This document shows positions 12,470 through 24,190 of a stretch of DNA of 64,000 nt, piece after piece (the stretch's first letter is position 1; every line of letters starts with the position of its first letter). The DNA lies in NCBI RefSeq assembly GCF_047675955.1, contig NC_132912.1, positions 19,256,500 to 19,320,499 on the forward strand, written 5' to 3'. The notes below the pieces were generated by a model, which was not told the origin of the DNA, did no database searches, and worked only from the letters and a program-made list of their open reading frames with translations. This DNA comes from Chlorocebus sabaeus (Eukaryota; Chordata; Mammalia; Primates; Cercopithecidae). The position numbers and the translations under genes were made by a program.

Positions 12470-13604
12470 AAAATTGATCATTAGAGAAATTCAAATCAAA
12501 ACCACAATGAGATACCATCTCACACCAGTCAGAATGGCCATTATTAAAATGTCAAAAAATAACATGCTGGCATGGTTGTGGAGAAAAAGGGATACTTATA
12601 CACTGTTGATAGGAGTGTAAATTAGTTCAACCATTGCAGAAAACAGTATGGCAACTCCTCAAAGAGCTAAAAGCAGAACTACCATTCCACCCAGCAATCC
12701 TATTACTGGGTATATATGCCCAGAGTAATAGAAATTATTCTACTGTAGGTCAGGGGCAGTGGCTCACGCCTGTAATCCCTGCACTTTGGGCAGGTGAAGT
12801 GGGTGGATTGCTTGAGTCCAGGAGTTCAAGACCAGTCTGAGTAACATGGTGAAACCTTCATCTCTACTGAAAATTAAAAAAAAAAAAAAAAAAAATAGCT
12901 GGGCGTGGTGGTGCATGCCTGTAGTCCCAATTACTGAGGAGGCTGAGGTGGGAGAATTACCTGAGCTTGGGAGGTTGAGGCTTCAGTGAGTCACGAACAT
13001 GCCACTGCACTCCAGCCCGAACAATTGGAGTGAAACCCTGTCTCAATAATAAATAAATAAATAAATAAATAAATAAAAAGAAATAAGACATCATTCTATC
13101 ATAAAGACACATACATGTGAATGGTCATTGCAGCACTATTTACAGTAGCAAGGACATGGAATCAACCTAGATGCCCATCTATGACAGATTGTATAAAGAA
13201 AGAGTGGTACATATGTACTACGGAATATGCAGCCATATAAAAAGAACAAGATCATGTCTTTTGTGGGAACATGGGTGGAGCTGGAGGCCATTTTCCTCAG
13301 CAAACTAACACAGGAAGAGAAAACCAAATGCCACATGTTCTCACTTACAAGTTGGGAGCTAAATAATGAGAACATATGAACACAAAGAAGAAAACAACAG
13401 ACACTGGGGTCTACTTTAGTGGGGAGGGTGGAGGAGGGAGAGGAGCAGAAAAGATAACTGTTGGGTACAAGGCTTAGTACCTGGGTGACTAAATAATCTG
13501 TACAACAAGCCCCCGTGACATGTGTTTACCTATGTAACAAATCTTCACATGTACCCCTGAACCTAAAAGTAAATAGAAAAAACAATCAATTTTAAAAAAT
13601 TGTG
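12470..13604 (+). mobile_element. L1 3' fragment, split by an Alu
   Basis: Truncated L1 (end of ORF2 plus 3' UTR) in two pieces, 12470-12748 and 13086-13604. Flanked by AGCTTGTATCAATAACTT (12452) and AGCTGTATCAATAACTT (13605), a slightly diverged target-site duplication. Several frameshifts break ORF2. Older than the 7717 copy. Confidence 0.9.
12749..13085 (+). mobile_element. Alu inserted in the L1
   Basis: GTCAGGGGCAGTGGCTCACG start, two monomers, and a tail that became (AAAT)n at about 13048-13077. Interrupts the L1 near its CATTCTATCATAAAGACAC stretch. Confidence 0.93.
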
Positions 13605-13621
13605 AGCTGTATCAATAACTT

Positions 13622-15162
13622 TTGTTCAGTGATTTCACCCTCAGAAATTGAAAAGATAATGGAACATTTCTTGGTATCTAATAACTTAAGAATTTAAGTC
13701 CCCATAATGCAAATTCTGTAAAAAAAGTAAATTATATATAAGTTCCAAGCTCTTATCCCATTGAATATGGATCCCATTGGCATTTATACTTAATACACTA
13801 TTAAAATAACTTCACACTGGTGATGTACTGAGTGACAGTTTGACAGCTCGAAATTCTAATGGGACATGCACATCTCTTGTACAACTAGGTTTCAAGCTGT
13901 GTTTTGCATATTTACAAGCTTGGGACATAGTGAAACTTACAGCAGGGATCTAAAATTTAATTGCAGTTGAGAAACATGAATCATCTCTTTCCATGGAATT
14001 TAATTAAACATTTCCATTATTTTTGTTTCTAACTTACGTGTCAAGGTGTGAATTAAGGTAAGTACAGTAATAAAATCAAAAATGAAATTAAACAATCAGA
14101 ATTTTTAAATCAGGTGGTCACAATTAAGTAGACATTGATAAAAATTTGTGCCAAATAGAATGCTTGATGTTATGAAATGAAAAATTTTTTTTTTTAAAAG
14201 CATTTAAAACATCTTTTTTGGTCAACATTCATCACTGGAATTGGGTCTCAACAGTGAAATGCATGGTTTGCCTATATATACACTAGTATCTGTCCATGTA
14301 TCAGTATAAAAGCACAATGATGAATAAGAAAACATTTTTTAAGAAGAATTTAAAATATAACGAACCTGAAAAAATATCACTCAATCTAAAGAGAAATGTT
14401 CCACTTTTGAGGGACCTTATCTTTAAATGTTGGGTTTTTCTTTAAAACATACAGCCTTAGGACCTGTTATGTGATAATCAGAAGAAGCAAAAAAATTTGA
14501 CTGCAGCATATCTGAAGTTGTTTTAATGGAGGTTTTGTGGGCATATTTTACAGAATGAATCATCCAAACAACATTGAGGGAATTAATTTTTGCCTCATAC
14601 AGCTCCAGGTACTTAGAAAGTGTTCAGTAAATATTGGTTGAATCAGTAACAGTATGGAATTTCATTTTAGGGCTACTGCTATCAGCACCTGGAATAATCG
14701 TCTCTATTCTCTTTAGTATGTAGTTAAGCCATCAAACCTTTAGATTGTGTTATTCTTGATGGTGAATAGGAAGTGAAATGATTAAGCTTCCCTGCCCTCA
14801 AAGAATGTTGTCTTACTTGGCTCAATTATTCATTAACAGTACCCTGTGAGCTTCCAAGTAATTTGATAATGTTACCACAGAGACTAAATTAGTATAAAGT
14901 ATTAATTACAGTTTTTAAAATTAAACTAAAAATAATTTTTAAGGAAACTTTTTCTTGTTTGAAACATCAAGTATGTATAGTGATACTTGATTTTTAATGT
15001 TGTGTCTCAACGTGTACCTCCCAGATTTATAAGAATCCAGAGAAGGATTCTGGAAACTTCCATGGAAACAATAGTACTGCCATGACTGGGTTACACATCT
15101 GGGGGAAAGGAGAATTGAGAAGATTATATTTAACACTGAAGTTGTTTGGAATATATATACAT
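13622..15162 (+). other. Intron, no gene seen
   Basis: AT-rich intron sequence. 14600-14650 (GGTACTTAGAAAGTGTTCAG...AATATTGGTTGAAT) resembles the end of a MIR/L2 element. Nothing else is recognised. Confidence 0.5.
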
Positions 15163-15391
15163 AGTTTGTTGTTGTTGTTGTTGGTTCTGAGATGGAGTCT
15201 CGCTCTCGTTGCCTTGGCTGGAGTGCAACAGCATGATCTCAGTTCACTGCAACCTCCCCACCTTCTGGGTTCAAACGATTCTCCTACCTCAGCCTCCCAA
15301 ACAGCTGGGATTACACGCGCACACCACCACACCTGGCTAATTTTTGGATTATTAGTAGAGATGGGAGGCAGGCAGATCACCTGAGGTCATG
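15163..15391 (-). mobile_element. Partial Alu with an inverted end segment
   Basis: An antisense Alu from its (CAA)-type tail through GAGATGGAGTCTCGCTCTCG to ATTAGTAGAGATGGGA (about 15365). The next bases, GGCAGGCAGATCACCTGAGG TCA, are Alu sequence in the opposite orientation. The element then ends 78 bp before the exon 2 acceptor. Confidence 0.85.
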
Positions 15392-15469
15392 AATATTTCA
15401 AATTATAGGAAAAACTACCAGAGACAGGTCAATGGAATATTTATATAATTGAAAATATGTTTTCAACAG

Positions 15470-15643
15470 GTGCAGTTTTGGTATCATTTGTCTCAACATT
15501 CACATCTCTCAGTTTTTACAAGAACATCTCTAGATGGAAACTTGCAAAAGCAAGGCAAAATAATCAGATTCTCTGAATCTCAGTGGAACCACGCAAAAAT
15601 TGATCTCATTGCAAAAGCGGGAGAATCTACTCTACCTTTTCAG
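15470..15643 (+). CDS. MALRD1: MALRD1 exon 2 of window (MAM domain A)
   Basis: A 58-codon exon, phase 0 at both ends, acceptor TTTCAACAG, donor CAG/GTAAGC. It continues directly from exon 1: VQFWYHLSQHSHLSVFTRTS, then a charged stretch with SESQWNHAKIDL and ending ESTLPFQ. This is the central MAM beta-sandwich region (aromatic FWYH after the third Cys, a W followed by a hydrophobic strand, and a final PFQ before the strand that reads L-I-L-E-A). Its donor region is duplicated 99 bp downstream (see 15632-15829), and a rearranged Alu ends only about 80 bp upstream of the acceptor. Use of the second donor would read through V-S-T to TAA at 15653-15655. Confidence 0.92.
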
Positions 15644-15829
15644 GTAAGCACATAAGAAATTAATACCACTCAACAGAAGACACTTATTTCATGCTAATCC
15701 TTTCAGATAACAATATAACACATATAGCTCATACTTTTTCAGGTAAGCGCATAAGAAATTAATACAACGCGACAGAAGACACTTATTTAATGCTAATCCT
15801 TTCAGATAACAAAATAGTACACATAGCTC
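15632..15829 (+). repeat. 99-bp tandem duplication including the exon 2 splice donor
   Basis: Two diverged copies (15632-15730, 15731-15829). CAGGTAAGCACATAAGAAAT at the exon 2 border recurs as CAGGTAAGCGCATAAGAAAT, placing GT at 15644 and 15743. The following sequence through TTTCAGATAACA and ATAGCTCAT also recurs. The copied part includes about the last 12 bases of exon 2. Confidence 0.95.
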
Positions 15830-16129
15830 ATGAATTTATTCAACATTAATGAAGCAAACACATTCAGAGATCAAACACACGATCTGGGATGAGTAGAGAG
15901 ATTGTTTTGACTATGCGCTCAAGAAGTATGTGTAGAATAGTAGCAAAAGTGGAGATAAGAAATGAATAAGATGCCAGAGAGAAGAGTACCTTAAAGTGAT
16001 TTCTTTTTCGAAGTAAAGACGTTGGATTATATGATGTAGTGAAAATAAAATCTGACTTGGGCTGTAATATATTAATCTTATTGTCTCACTTTCTGCTGCC
16101 TGGTAACATTGAGAATGTTATCCACCTTT

Positions 16130-16575
16130 GGGAAGTGGAGGACATTATATTAGGTGAAATAAGCCAGGCACAGAAAGACAAATATGGCAGGTTCTCACTC
16201 ACGCGTGGGAGCTAAAAAGTTGATCTCATGGAGGCAGAGAGAAGAATGGTGGTTACTAGAGGCTGAGAAGGGTGGTGGGGAGGAGGAAGTTAGGAAGGGA
16301 GGTTTGTTAGTGGTTAAAAATTGTAGTTAGAAGGAATAAGCTCTAGTGTTTGATAGCACAGTAGGCAACTATAACAAGTTATTGTGTATTTCAAAATATT
16401 TAGGAGATAAGATTTGGAGCATTCCCAACACAAAGAAATGAGAAGTGTGTAAGGTGATGGATATCCTAATTACCTTTATCTGATCATGACACAATGTATG
16501 CATGTATCAAAATATCACATTTACCCCTTAAATATGTACAACTATGTATTAATAAAAAATAATAATAAAAGAAGG
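16130..16575 (+). mobile_element. L1 3'-end fragment
   Basis: ATTAGGTGAAATAAGCCAGG, CAGGTTCTCACTC and a late A-rich tail (AATAAAAAATAATAATAAAA) mark the ORF2 end and 3' UTR of an L1MA/L1PB-age element. Truncated at its 5' end. Confidence 0.8.
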
Positions 16576-16689
16576 CAATTGTATCTTGTCAAATGGGCAT
16601 TCTAATTTCTACTCTCCTGTACATAAGTCTTCTGGATGACATTTGAAAAGAGCAATTTTGTAAACTAGATTGGATGGAGTGGAATATGA

Positions 16690-16840
16690 TGGAAAGCACA
16701 CTGTTTTGGAGTCAGGTGGTCTGAGTTTTAGTCTCTGCTCTGCTCATTGGTTGCTAAGTGACTGTGTAAATATTGTCTTTGAGCGTCAAATTTCCTAATG
16801 TGTGAAAATCAGTGATGATAAAAGCAATACCCCAGAGGAG
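16690..16840 (+). mobile_element. MIR
   Basis: Core pattern TTGGAGTCAGGTGGTCTGAG, TCTGCTCTGCTCATTGG, AAGTGACTGTG...TTTCCTAATGTGTGAAAATC follows MIR order. Confidence 0.7.
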
Positions 16841-16869
16841 TCTGAATATTAAAGATGATATAGCTAAAA

Positions 16870-17310
16870 TGGCAGCCATGAACATGGGCTCTGGAACCTT
16901 GGGTTCAAGTTAAAGTGTATGATCGGCTGGTTGCAGTGGCTCATGCCTGTAATCCCAGCACTTTGGGAGGCTGAGGCAGGAAGATCATGAGGTCAGGAGA
17001 TCGAGACCATCCTGAGTAACATGGTGAAACCCCATCTCTACAAAAAATTAGCCGAGCGTGGTGGCACGCACCTGTAGTCCCAGCTACTCGGGAGGCTGGA
17101 GCAGGAGAAGCACTTGAACCCAGGAGGTGGAAGTTGCAGTGAGCCGAGATGGCGCCACTGCACTCCAGCCTGGGTGACAGAGTGAGACTCCATCTTAAAA
17201 AAACAAAGACAAAAAAGTGTATGATCACAGACAAGTTACCCAAGTCTTCTATGCCTCTTTCACTAGTAGGGTGTGAGGATAATAGTAGGGGCTTTAAGGT
17301 CATCTCGTCC
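16870..17310 (+). mobile_element. MIR split by an Alu
   Basis: CATGGGCTCTGGAACCTTGG GTTCAAGT before the Alu continues after it as GATCACAGACAAGTTACCCA AGTCTTC and GTGTGAGGATAATAG, in MIR order. A further MIR-like tail lies at 17750-17915 (GTGAGGATTATATGG ... CACTCAATAAATGTTAGTA). Confidence 0.65.
16925..17212 (+). mobile_element. Alu (AluS-like)
   Basis: GGCTGGTTGCAGTGGCTCAT start, both monomers, short A-rich tail. Flanked by AAAGTGTATGATC on each side (about 16912 and 17213), a clean target-site duplication inside the MIR. Confidence 0.93.
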
Positions 17311-20300
17311 TCATTTCTGAACAAATTGAGATAAATATAGAAGTTAAACGGGTAGAGAATACATATTTTGGAGCAGATGGCTTTAGAATGTAGAGTCACT
17401 TATTTAAAATAATGCTTGATCTTAGAATAAATAGAATTACCCAGAGAACAACTGACTGTGCTGGAGAAATATAGAGCTCATACTTTAGGGGAAGTCTCTT
17501 ACCATTAGCCAGAGATTAATATCAGAATGCATGCCTCCTGAGGACAGACTGGCTCCCAACAGGGGGTGTTGAATGGGAGAGGAGGATAAGTTGAGTTCCC
17601 CCAGGTTACTCTTCTAACTTCACAGTCAGCTAAATCTTCCTTCTGCCACGGAGTGAGGGGTAAGTAACAGCAATGTTACGACAGGGAACTGCCTTCCCAT
17701 GGAAGCAGGAAGAATAGGGAATAAGCATCAACTGTAATCAATTACTGTTCTCTATAGAGTTATCGTGAGGATTATATGGTGTATACTTGTAAAGCACGTG
17801 GAAGCGAATCTGGCATAGACATGGGATTTAGCTATTTTTATTGCTGTGGTTATTCCTTGGATATTGTCTGGAAATAGTAGACACTCAATAAATGTTAGTA
17901 TTCTCTGTTTTAAAAAGGGAATTTCTGCTTGATCAGAACTCTAGGCTCAATCATTAAAGGCCTCTTCACTCAGTGACAGTCTCCAACTTCCCTTCTCAAA
18001 GATCAATTTATTCTATTCTCATATTTAATGGAAAAAGACATCATGAATACTAGCAGCTCTTAATTGGGAAGCATTTGACACACAGGCTGGTCATGAAATC
18101 ATTTTGGTGTCAATCTCCATTGCAAGGAGCAGGGCAGTGAAATCAGAACAATTTGATCTTTTGCCTCCTGCATTTATATTCTATAGAAAATTGTTTTCAT
18201 TCAGTTTGCTTTTAGTTAGAATGAAACTCACCAAGAAGATCGTTCAGAGTTTGTCATTAATTGACATATTGAGAAGAAAACAGAATGTCCTTTCTAGCAG
18301 TAGATAATTTAGAAATATGAGTTGAAGTACATGCCATTTCTGTCTACAGCTGGAAGCTCTCATTGACCCATCACCATTACTGAAGAGTTTCAGTGAATGC
18401 AGTTTTTGTTTTCTCTTTAATGTTCTCCTTTTTGGATATAGTAATGATTTTGCTTTGCAGTGCAAATGGATACTATTTCTTATTATCTGGGGGGCATATT
18501 AACTAGTTTGTAGATAGGCAGTGGTTTGGTTAGATTCTGTGATTTTGTTGCAATGGATGTATGAGGGTTTCTAACCCAGCCCTGTTGTTCCCTCTCCCTT
18601 CATCCCCCTGCTGGTGGCTCAGCACCTTGTGTTGCTTTTTCTCTCCAATCAGCCTCAATGCTGAGTTCTTTCAAGGTCTCAGTCATGTTTAATTCAACCC
18701 AGAGAAGCTAAGATTTTTCCTCTGTGTCTCCCCACTTAATCCAGTTATGAGTTGGCTACAGCACATGTTTATTTTGGAAACTACAGATGAGTAAAAGAAA
18801 AATAAAAAAAAAATTCCCTCAAATTTCACTCTCAAGAAGGCCACGACGGCCCTATAATATCTAATCAGCAATTTAGAAAATTAAATTTGGAAAGCAATAA
18901 GCTTTTTAAAAATGAGTTTAGAAGCAAAACTCAAGCTGCCGAGGCCTTTAGGTAGCTCCTTTCATGATAGGTTTGATTTGACAGTGCTGCCCCCAATGTC
19001 CCAGAGGGTATCATGTAATAAACACTCTCAGTGTTATGTTACCATTCTCAGCTCTAAGCTATTCACATTTCAAAACTCATCTGGCCCCAAAGACTTTAGA
19101 TAAGAAACTGTGGACTTGTATTGACGTTCTGTTGTGAATTAGTCTGGATTTTATACACACACAATATAAATAAATAGATACACTGGCACAGATATATACA
19201 TGGTACTATTCAATACACGATTATCGCATATATTTACTATTAAATATTTCAAACTAGTAGTTAATACAGAGAGAAACAAATACTCAAATGCACCTCAGTA
19301 TTAACTAATGTTAATATTTCATTTGCTTATAATGTTAAAGTTTGTTTGCTCATGAAGATGCAACTTTTGTCTTCCTTGTATGTCTCTCCATCCCATTTCT
19401 TATCCTCTGAAAAAAAAAAAGATGCTAATATGTTGGCTTTAACCTGATTTCTATCAGTGTATTTTTAAAGATGTGAAAATATACGTGAGGATTCTAGCTA
19501 AGTACAGTTCTACTTTGTTCTTTTATCAACAACAAATGAAAAAGATATTACACCTACAAATAGTTAATCTAGCTTTTTAAATATTCAAATATTTAAAGTT
19601 TGTCTTCTTGGAAATAGGCTAGGATTTAAGGTTAATAGCCTGAATCATTTAAGGGTGACCTTAGTCATTGCCTAGTCATCAGTTCCATGTGACTGAGCTC
19701 TGAACATATTTATACAGTACAGTGTAACCCAGTCCAAATATTGGAAAGAAGAAAGACATCAAATCATGTGACCTCTGTGTTCCCTTTTAGCCATGAAATT
19801 CTGATTCAGTGTGGTTCTTTTGATGTCAGTTGTAGACAATATAACAGAATACATATTGCTTTGGGTTTCATAGGAAATCAACACCCCTAATTAGGTAGGG
19901 CATTCGCTCTTCTTGCTGGCAAAGAATTAGGTTTACTGTTTATTCTGTAAGAACAGCAAATTAATGACATTTCATTATTCCCTCCATTTCTTGTGAGAGT
20001 TTTATTGGAAAAATTTAGGCCAAAGAGTTAATAGTAGTTTTCAAACCTGTTTTAACTTGGCCTGCTCACTTGGTATGTTCAACTTTTCACATAAATATAT
20101 TCTTTTAATATTTCTTTTCCCCCTAACTGCTGTGCTGTTTTCGTATCTCAAGGTGGCACTTTTTCTGAGTAGTCCATTGATTTCAAGTAGCTCTACTTGC
20201 TTTGAGCTTCCCATTAAAATGTAATTGTATCATATTTTAGATTTCGTTTTAAAATGACCCTTTTGTGAAATTTCCCACAATGATGGATACCATGTTCTGT

Positions 20301-20529
20301 CTTTATCGGTGTCAATGATATAAATCAATAACAATTTCCTGACATTATTTGATGATTCAGTGAAGGGTAAGAGTCATAACACAAAAGTAAAAGGTGATCG
20401 AGTCTCTGTGAAGTTGCTGTGTCCTTGGCCTGCTTAATTTAGAGCTGCATGCAATCTTGTTTCTCCAGGCCGCCCTATTCTGCAGCATCCACTAAAGCCC
20501 AGTTATCTCTTTATTTTGTTAGAGAGACA

Positions 20530-20745
20530 CAGGATGGTGTAATCATTAATGGCTCAGCTTACGTATTTTTCTTACTTGACATGTGATGCTCAACCAATTA
20601 CTTCTATAATCTGTTTCTTTCACTTTAAAATAAGATGAAAATAGCATCATCTTCACAGGATTAAAGCAAGTGAATGTGACTGGCATGTAGTAAGTGCTAA
20701 ATAAAAGATGACTGCTGCTCTTATTATTGATACCATCATCATCCT
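20530..20745 (+). mobile_element. MIR
   Basis: TCACTTTAAAATAAGATGAA, CACAGGATTAAAGCAAGTGA and GGCATGTAGTAAGTGCTAAA TAAA match the 3' half of MIR in order. Confidence 0.65.
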
Positions 20746-21224
20746 TCAAAAATTAATATATTCCTACTCCTCTCTACTCCTTCTTACTGTATTTCTATTT
20801 TCTCTTGGATTCATATTCATTTTTTGCTCCTGTTATTTTTTTGAAAACAAGATTTCTGTGTTAATTGTGTATTTTTCTGGAAAAGCACCTGAGTTTTATA
20901 CTTACAAAAAGTAATCACTTGATTGTGAACATTTATGAATTTTTGTGGTTCCTGAAAGCAAGAAATTGTTTTGTTCTTAAAGGGAGTAATATAATTGAAT
21001 AAAACAAAAATCAACAAGATCCCAGAAAATAGTTTTAGAAGAGAGAGTCATCTAATTTAATTTAAAATATAAATTCTCCAATTACTTTGAGAATCTTATC
21101 AAATGAGGTTTTCACTCTTCCTCCATCCGTGGCTGAAACAGCTCTTCTGAGTGACCTCTTTCTCACTTACTGATTACCAGTTGATGCTGACTGTGTTCCA
21201 AAAGGGAATTGGTCACAGCATTTT

Positions 21225-21256
21225 ATATACACACACACATACATGTATACACACAC

Positions 21257-21288
<32 letters not shown>
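21225..21288 (+). repeat. (AC)n/(GT)n compound microsatellite
   Basis: Two short AC arrays (ACACACACACATACATG, ACACACACA) followed by about 14 GT units. The AC and GT parts are complementary and could pair in one strand. Confidence 0.93.
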
Positions 21289-21289
<1 letters not shown>

Positions 21290-22046
21290 TTTTGGTTAAA
21301 ACCAGCAATAAAAAAAAAAAGTAACAACCATGATGATTTTGAAGCCATGAAATGGTCATTATTTACAGGTATAACGTACATTTCTTGAAGGAAGTAATTG
21401 CTTGTATTTTAAAATTTGTATGATTTTAATTAATGGTAGAATTACAATTTCTAATTGTATAATTATGAATTTCATTATGTAGAAGTAAGCAAAATGTAGA
21501 CGAACTAATGTTACTTTTATTTGGCTTTTGAAGTTGGATTTATTCTTCCATTTTACTATGAATATCTAAAGGAACCTGGTAGTTCCCTTCAGGTAAAATA
21601 ATGTAACCACATTTTAAAGAGTACTTCATCATTTTACTTCACCTCATCCCAGGGCCCACCCATTCCATTCAAATAATGTGAGCAGGTACCTTTTTAGGAG
21701 CATAGAGAAGTGCCTCAAACAGTCGCTTTTTTCCTCCAGTTTTCTTTGAGTAGCACAGACCTTCAAATATGATGGTCAACAAATGCTTGTCTAAGGAGTC
21801 TGAAGAATTAAGCTTCTATTTTAATGGACATCAATGCGAGATGTATTATAATAACAAATTTAGAAAAACTCTTTCAAACATAAAGCTGTCCAAAAAAATC
21901 ACAATCACTTAATGGTATTAAACACAATATGTCTCTAAAGTACAATACTTGTGTATGTTTTACCAAGATCCTTTTTCAAAACCTGTTATTTTCTGCCTCT
22001 GGAATGAAGGCTATATTTCTTAGCTGGTTAAGATTCTACAGAAACC

Positions 22047-22358
22047 GGCCGGGCGCAGTGGCTCAAGCCTGTAATCCCAGCACTTTGGGAGGCTGAGACG
22101 GGCGGATCACGAGGTCAGGAGATCGAGACCATCCTGGTTAACATGGTGAAACCCCGTCTCTACTAAAAAATACAAAAAACTAGCCGGGCGAGGTGGTGGG
22201 CGCCTGTAGTCCCAGCTACTCGGGAGGCTGAGGCAGGAGAATGGCGTGAATCCGGGAGGCGGAGCTTGCAGTGAACTGAGATCCGGCCACTGCACTCCAG
22301 CCTGGGTGACAGAGCGAGACTCCGTCTCAAAAAAAAAAAAAAAAAGAAAAAAAAAAAA
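22047..22358 (+). mobile_element. Young Alu of Old World monkey type (AluYR-like)
   Basis: Begins GGCCGGGCGCAGTGGCTCAA and has an intact 17-bp target duplication AAGATTCTACAGAAACC (22030-22046, 22359-22375) and a long A-tail. Variants CTCAAGCCTG, ACTAGCCGGGCGAGG and GAGATCCGGCCACTG are those I know from cercopithecine AluYR copies, not from human AluY. Confidence 0.92.
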
Positions 22359-22439
22359 AAGATTCTACAGAAACCATCTCTAATCAGAATCTTAAAAATT
22401 ATTATTATGTACATTACATTAAAATATCAAAAATTGCAA

Positions 22440-23003
22440 ATAAAGCAACAGTCCCTGCTGACTATCCTCATCACCCACCATAGATTTTGTATTGGGTATT
22501 TATAGATAACAATTTATTTTTACTTCCAGTCCATTTTCTATTTACTTAACATGTATGAATGTACCACATATACTTGGAAATCTGAACGGTTGGATGTTTT
22601 CAGCCTAAGTAATATTATACTATAATATTTTTCTGTAACTTAATTTTTTACTCCAAACACATGTTAAATTTCTTTCCATAATGACACATGTAGATAGATG
22701 TTATTTTTAACTTGTATAGTATTTCTCACTATTGATTGATTCACATGTAAGTTCTTTCCTGTCATTTGTCATCAAAACCAGCACTGAATTAAACATTCCT
22801 TCACAGGCCTTCATGTGTATACTTTTGAATGTCTCTCTAGGATAAATGCCAAGAAATTAACTCAATTTTTATGGTCTATGCAATTTTTTTTTAATAGATG
22901 CTATCTACTTGCTATCCAATTGAGCTGTACCAACTCATGAAATTTTCCTCTCCATCTATTATCTGATTCATTTGTTGTTCTCTTAAAATCTTATACTCCT
23001 ATA
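22440..23003 (-). mobile_element. Old L1M-like fragment, antisense
   Basis: TCACATGTAAGTTC, GGCCTTCATGTGTATAC, CTCTAGGATAAATGCC and TTGAGCTGTACCAACTCATG occur in the order seen in reverse-complement L1M ends. Highly diverged; borders uncertain. Confidence 0.45.
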
Positions 23004-23022
23004 ACACCCATCAACATTTTCT

Positions 23023-23435
23023 TTTATTATTATTATTATTATTGTACTTTAAGTTCTAGGATGTATGTGCACAACATGCAGTTTGTTACTTGTGTATCCA
23101 TGTGCCATGTTGGTGTGCTGCACCCATTAACTCATCATTTACATTAGGTATATCTCCTAATGCTATCCCTCCTCCTCCCCCCACCCCACGACAGGCCCCG
23201 GTGTGTGTTGTTTCCCTTCCTGTGTCCAAGTGATCTCATTGTTCAGTTTTCACCTATGAGTGAGAATATGTGGTGTTTGGTTTTCTGTCCTCGCGATAGT
23301 TTGCTTAGAATGATGATTTCCTTCATCCGTGTCCCTACAAAGGACATGAACTCATCCTTTTTTATGGCTGCATAGTATTCCATGGTGTATGTATGCCACC
23401 TTTTCTTAATCCAGTCCATGATTGATGGACATTTG
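23023..23435 (-). mobile_element. Short young L1 3' end, antisense
   Basis: Poly-T with TTA repeats at the left, L1 3' UTR and the last bases of ORF2. Flanked by a perfect 19-bp duplication ACACCCATCAACATTTTCT (23004-23022, 23436-23454). Only about 410 bp was inserted. The open frames here are L1 translations. Confidence 0.95.
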
Positions 23436-23689
23436 ACACCCATCAACATTTTCTAAACACACCATGCACTTTCTCATCTCGGTGTTTTTGCTGAAATTGC
23501 TGCCTCAGTTTCTTGAGGTAAAATATTTTGCCCAACAAAATTTGGTATCATGGAGGCTATTACTTCTCCATCCAATCTTTTCCCAAACTCTCATTATTGG
23601 CAAAAAGAATGAATTGTCTTCTTTGAGTCTCCTAGTATCTTATACTTATTTCTTATACAGCATTTATGATATAGTATAGTGAATGTGTC

Positions 23690-24190
23690 ATACCAAGTGT
23701 AAGAGAGAAAAAGTAATATCGTTTTCTCACTCATCACAAGGGGCATGACTGGAACCCCTATAACAAAAGACAGGTTAAAAGGAAAAAAAGTAACAAATTT
23801 ATTAACATTTTATGTGACATAGGGGCCTTCATAAACAAAGGCCCAAAGACCAGGGAAAACTCTCTATGTTTATGCTTAGGTTCAAAGATGAGTGGACACT
23901 CATGAAGAAATATAAATGGACAAAAAGAGTATTATCTCATTGTAATAAATTGGAGAGAACTGAGCAGAGATCTTTATTGGCCTCTCTGTGTAGTGTCTGT
24001 TTCATCCAGGTATAGATAGGGTAGGACACCAGTTACATGAGGTTCTTATGACCTGTTTTGAGGAGAAGTAAGCCAGATAATTGCTTTTTATCTGGCTTTC
24101 ACAAAGAGAAGAGAGGGGAAGTCGGAGAGTGACTCCAAGGTGCTATATTTTGGGATAGCATGTTCTGAGCCCTGGCACAAGTAAATTTAA
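23690..24190 (+). repeat. Unassigned interspersed repeat, copy A
   Basis: Shares a series of blocks in the same order with 26935-27530: CTCACTCATCACAAGGG, AAAGACAGGTTAA, ACATAGGGGCCTTCA, AAGCCAGATAATTGCTTTT, CACAAAGAGAAG, GGGATAGC...CTGAGC. So it is a dispersed element of about 500-600 bp. I cannot name the family; an LTR is my best guess. Confidence 0.7.

Larger units (their letters stand above)
17920..22029 (+). other. Intron with few recognised elements
   Basis: No exon is visible. Apart from the MIR at 20530 and the AC/GT array at 21225, I see only unassigned AT-rich sequence, with A-runs near 18797-18812 and 19411-19422. Confidence 0.5.

Noticed and set aside
17149..17399. Minus- and plus-strand frames of 60-150 codons around Alu elements (also at 15082, 22163, 39866, 50027, 62607)
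   Set aside because: They are translations of Alu (for example SPRLECSG, SSWDYR, WSQTPDL strings) and not genes.
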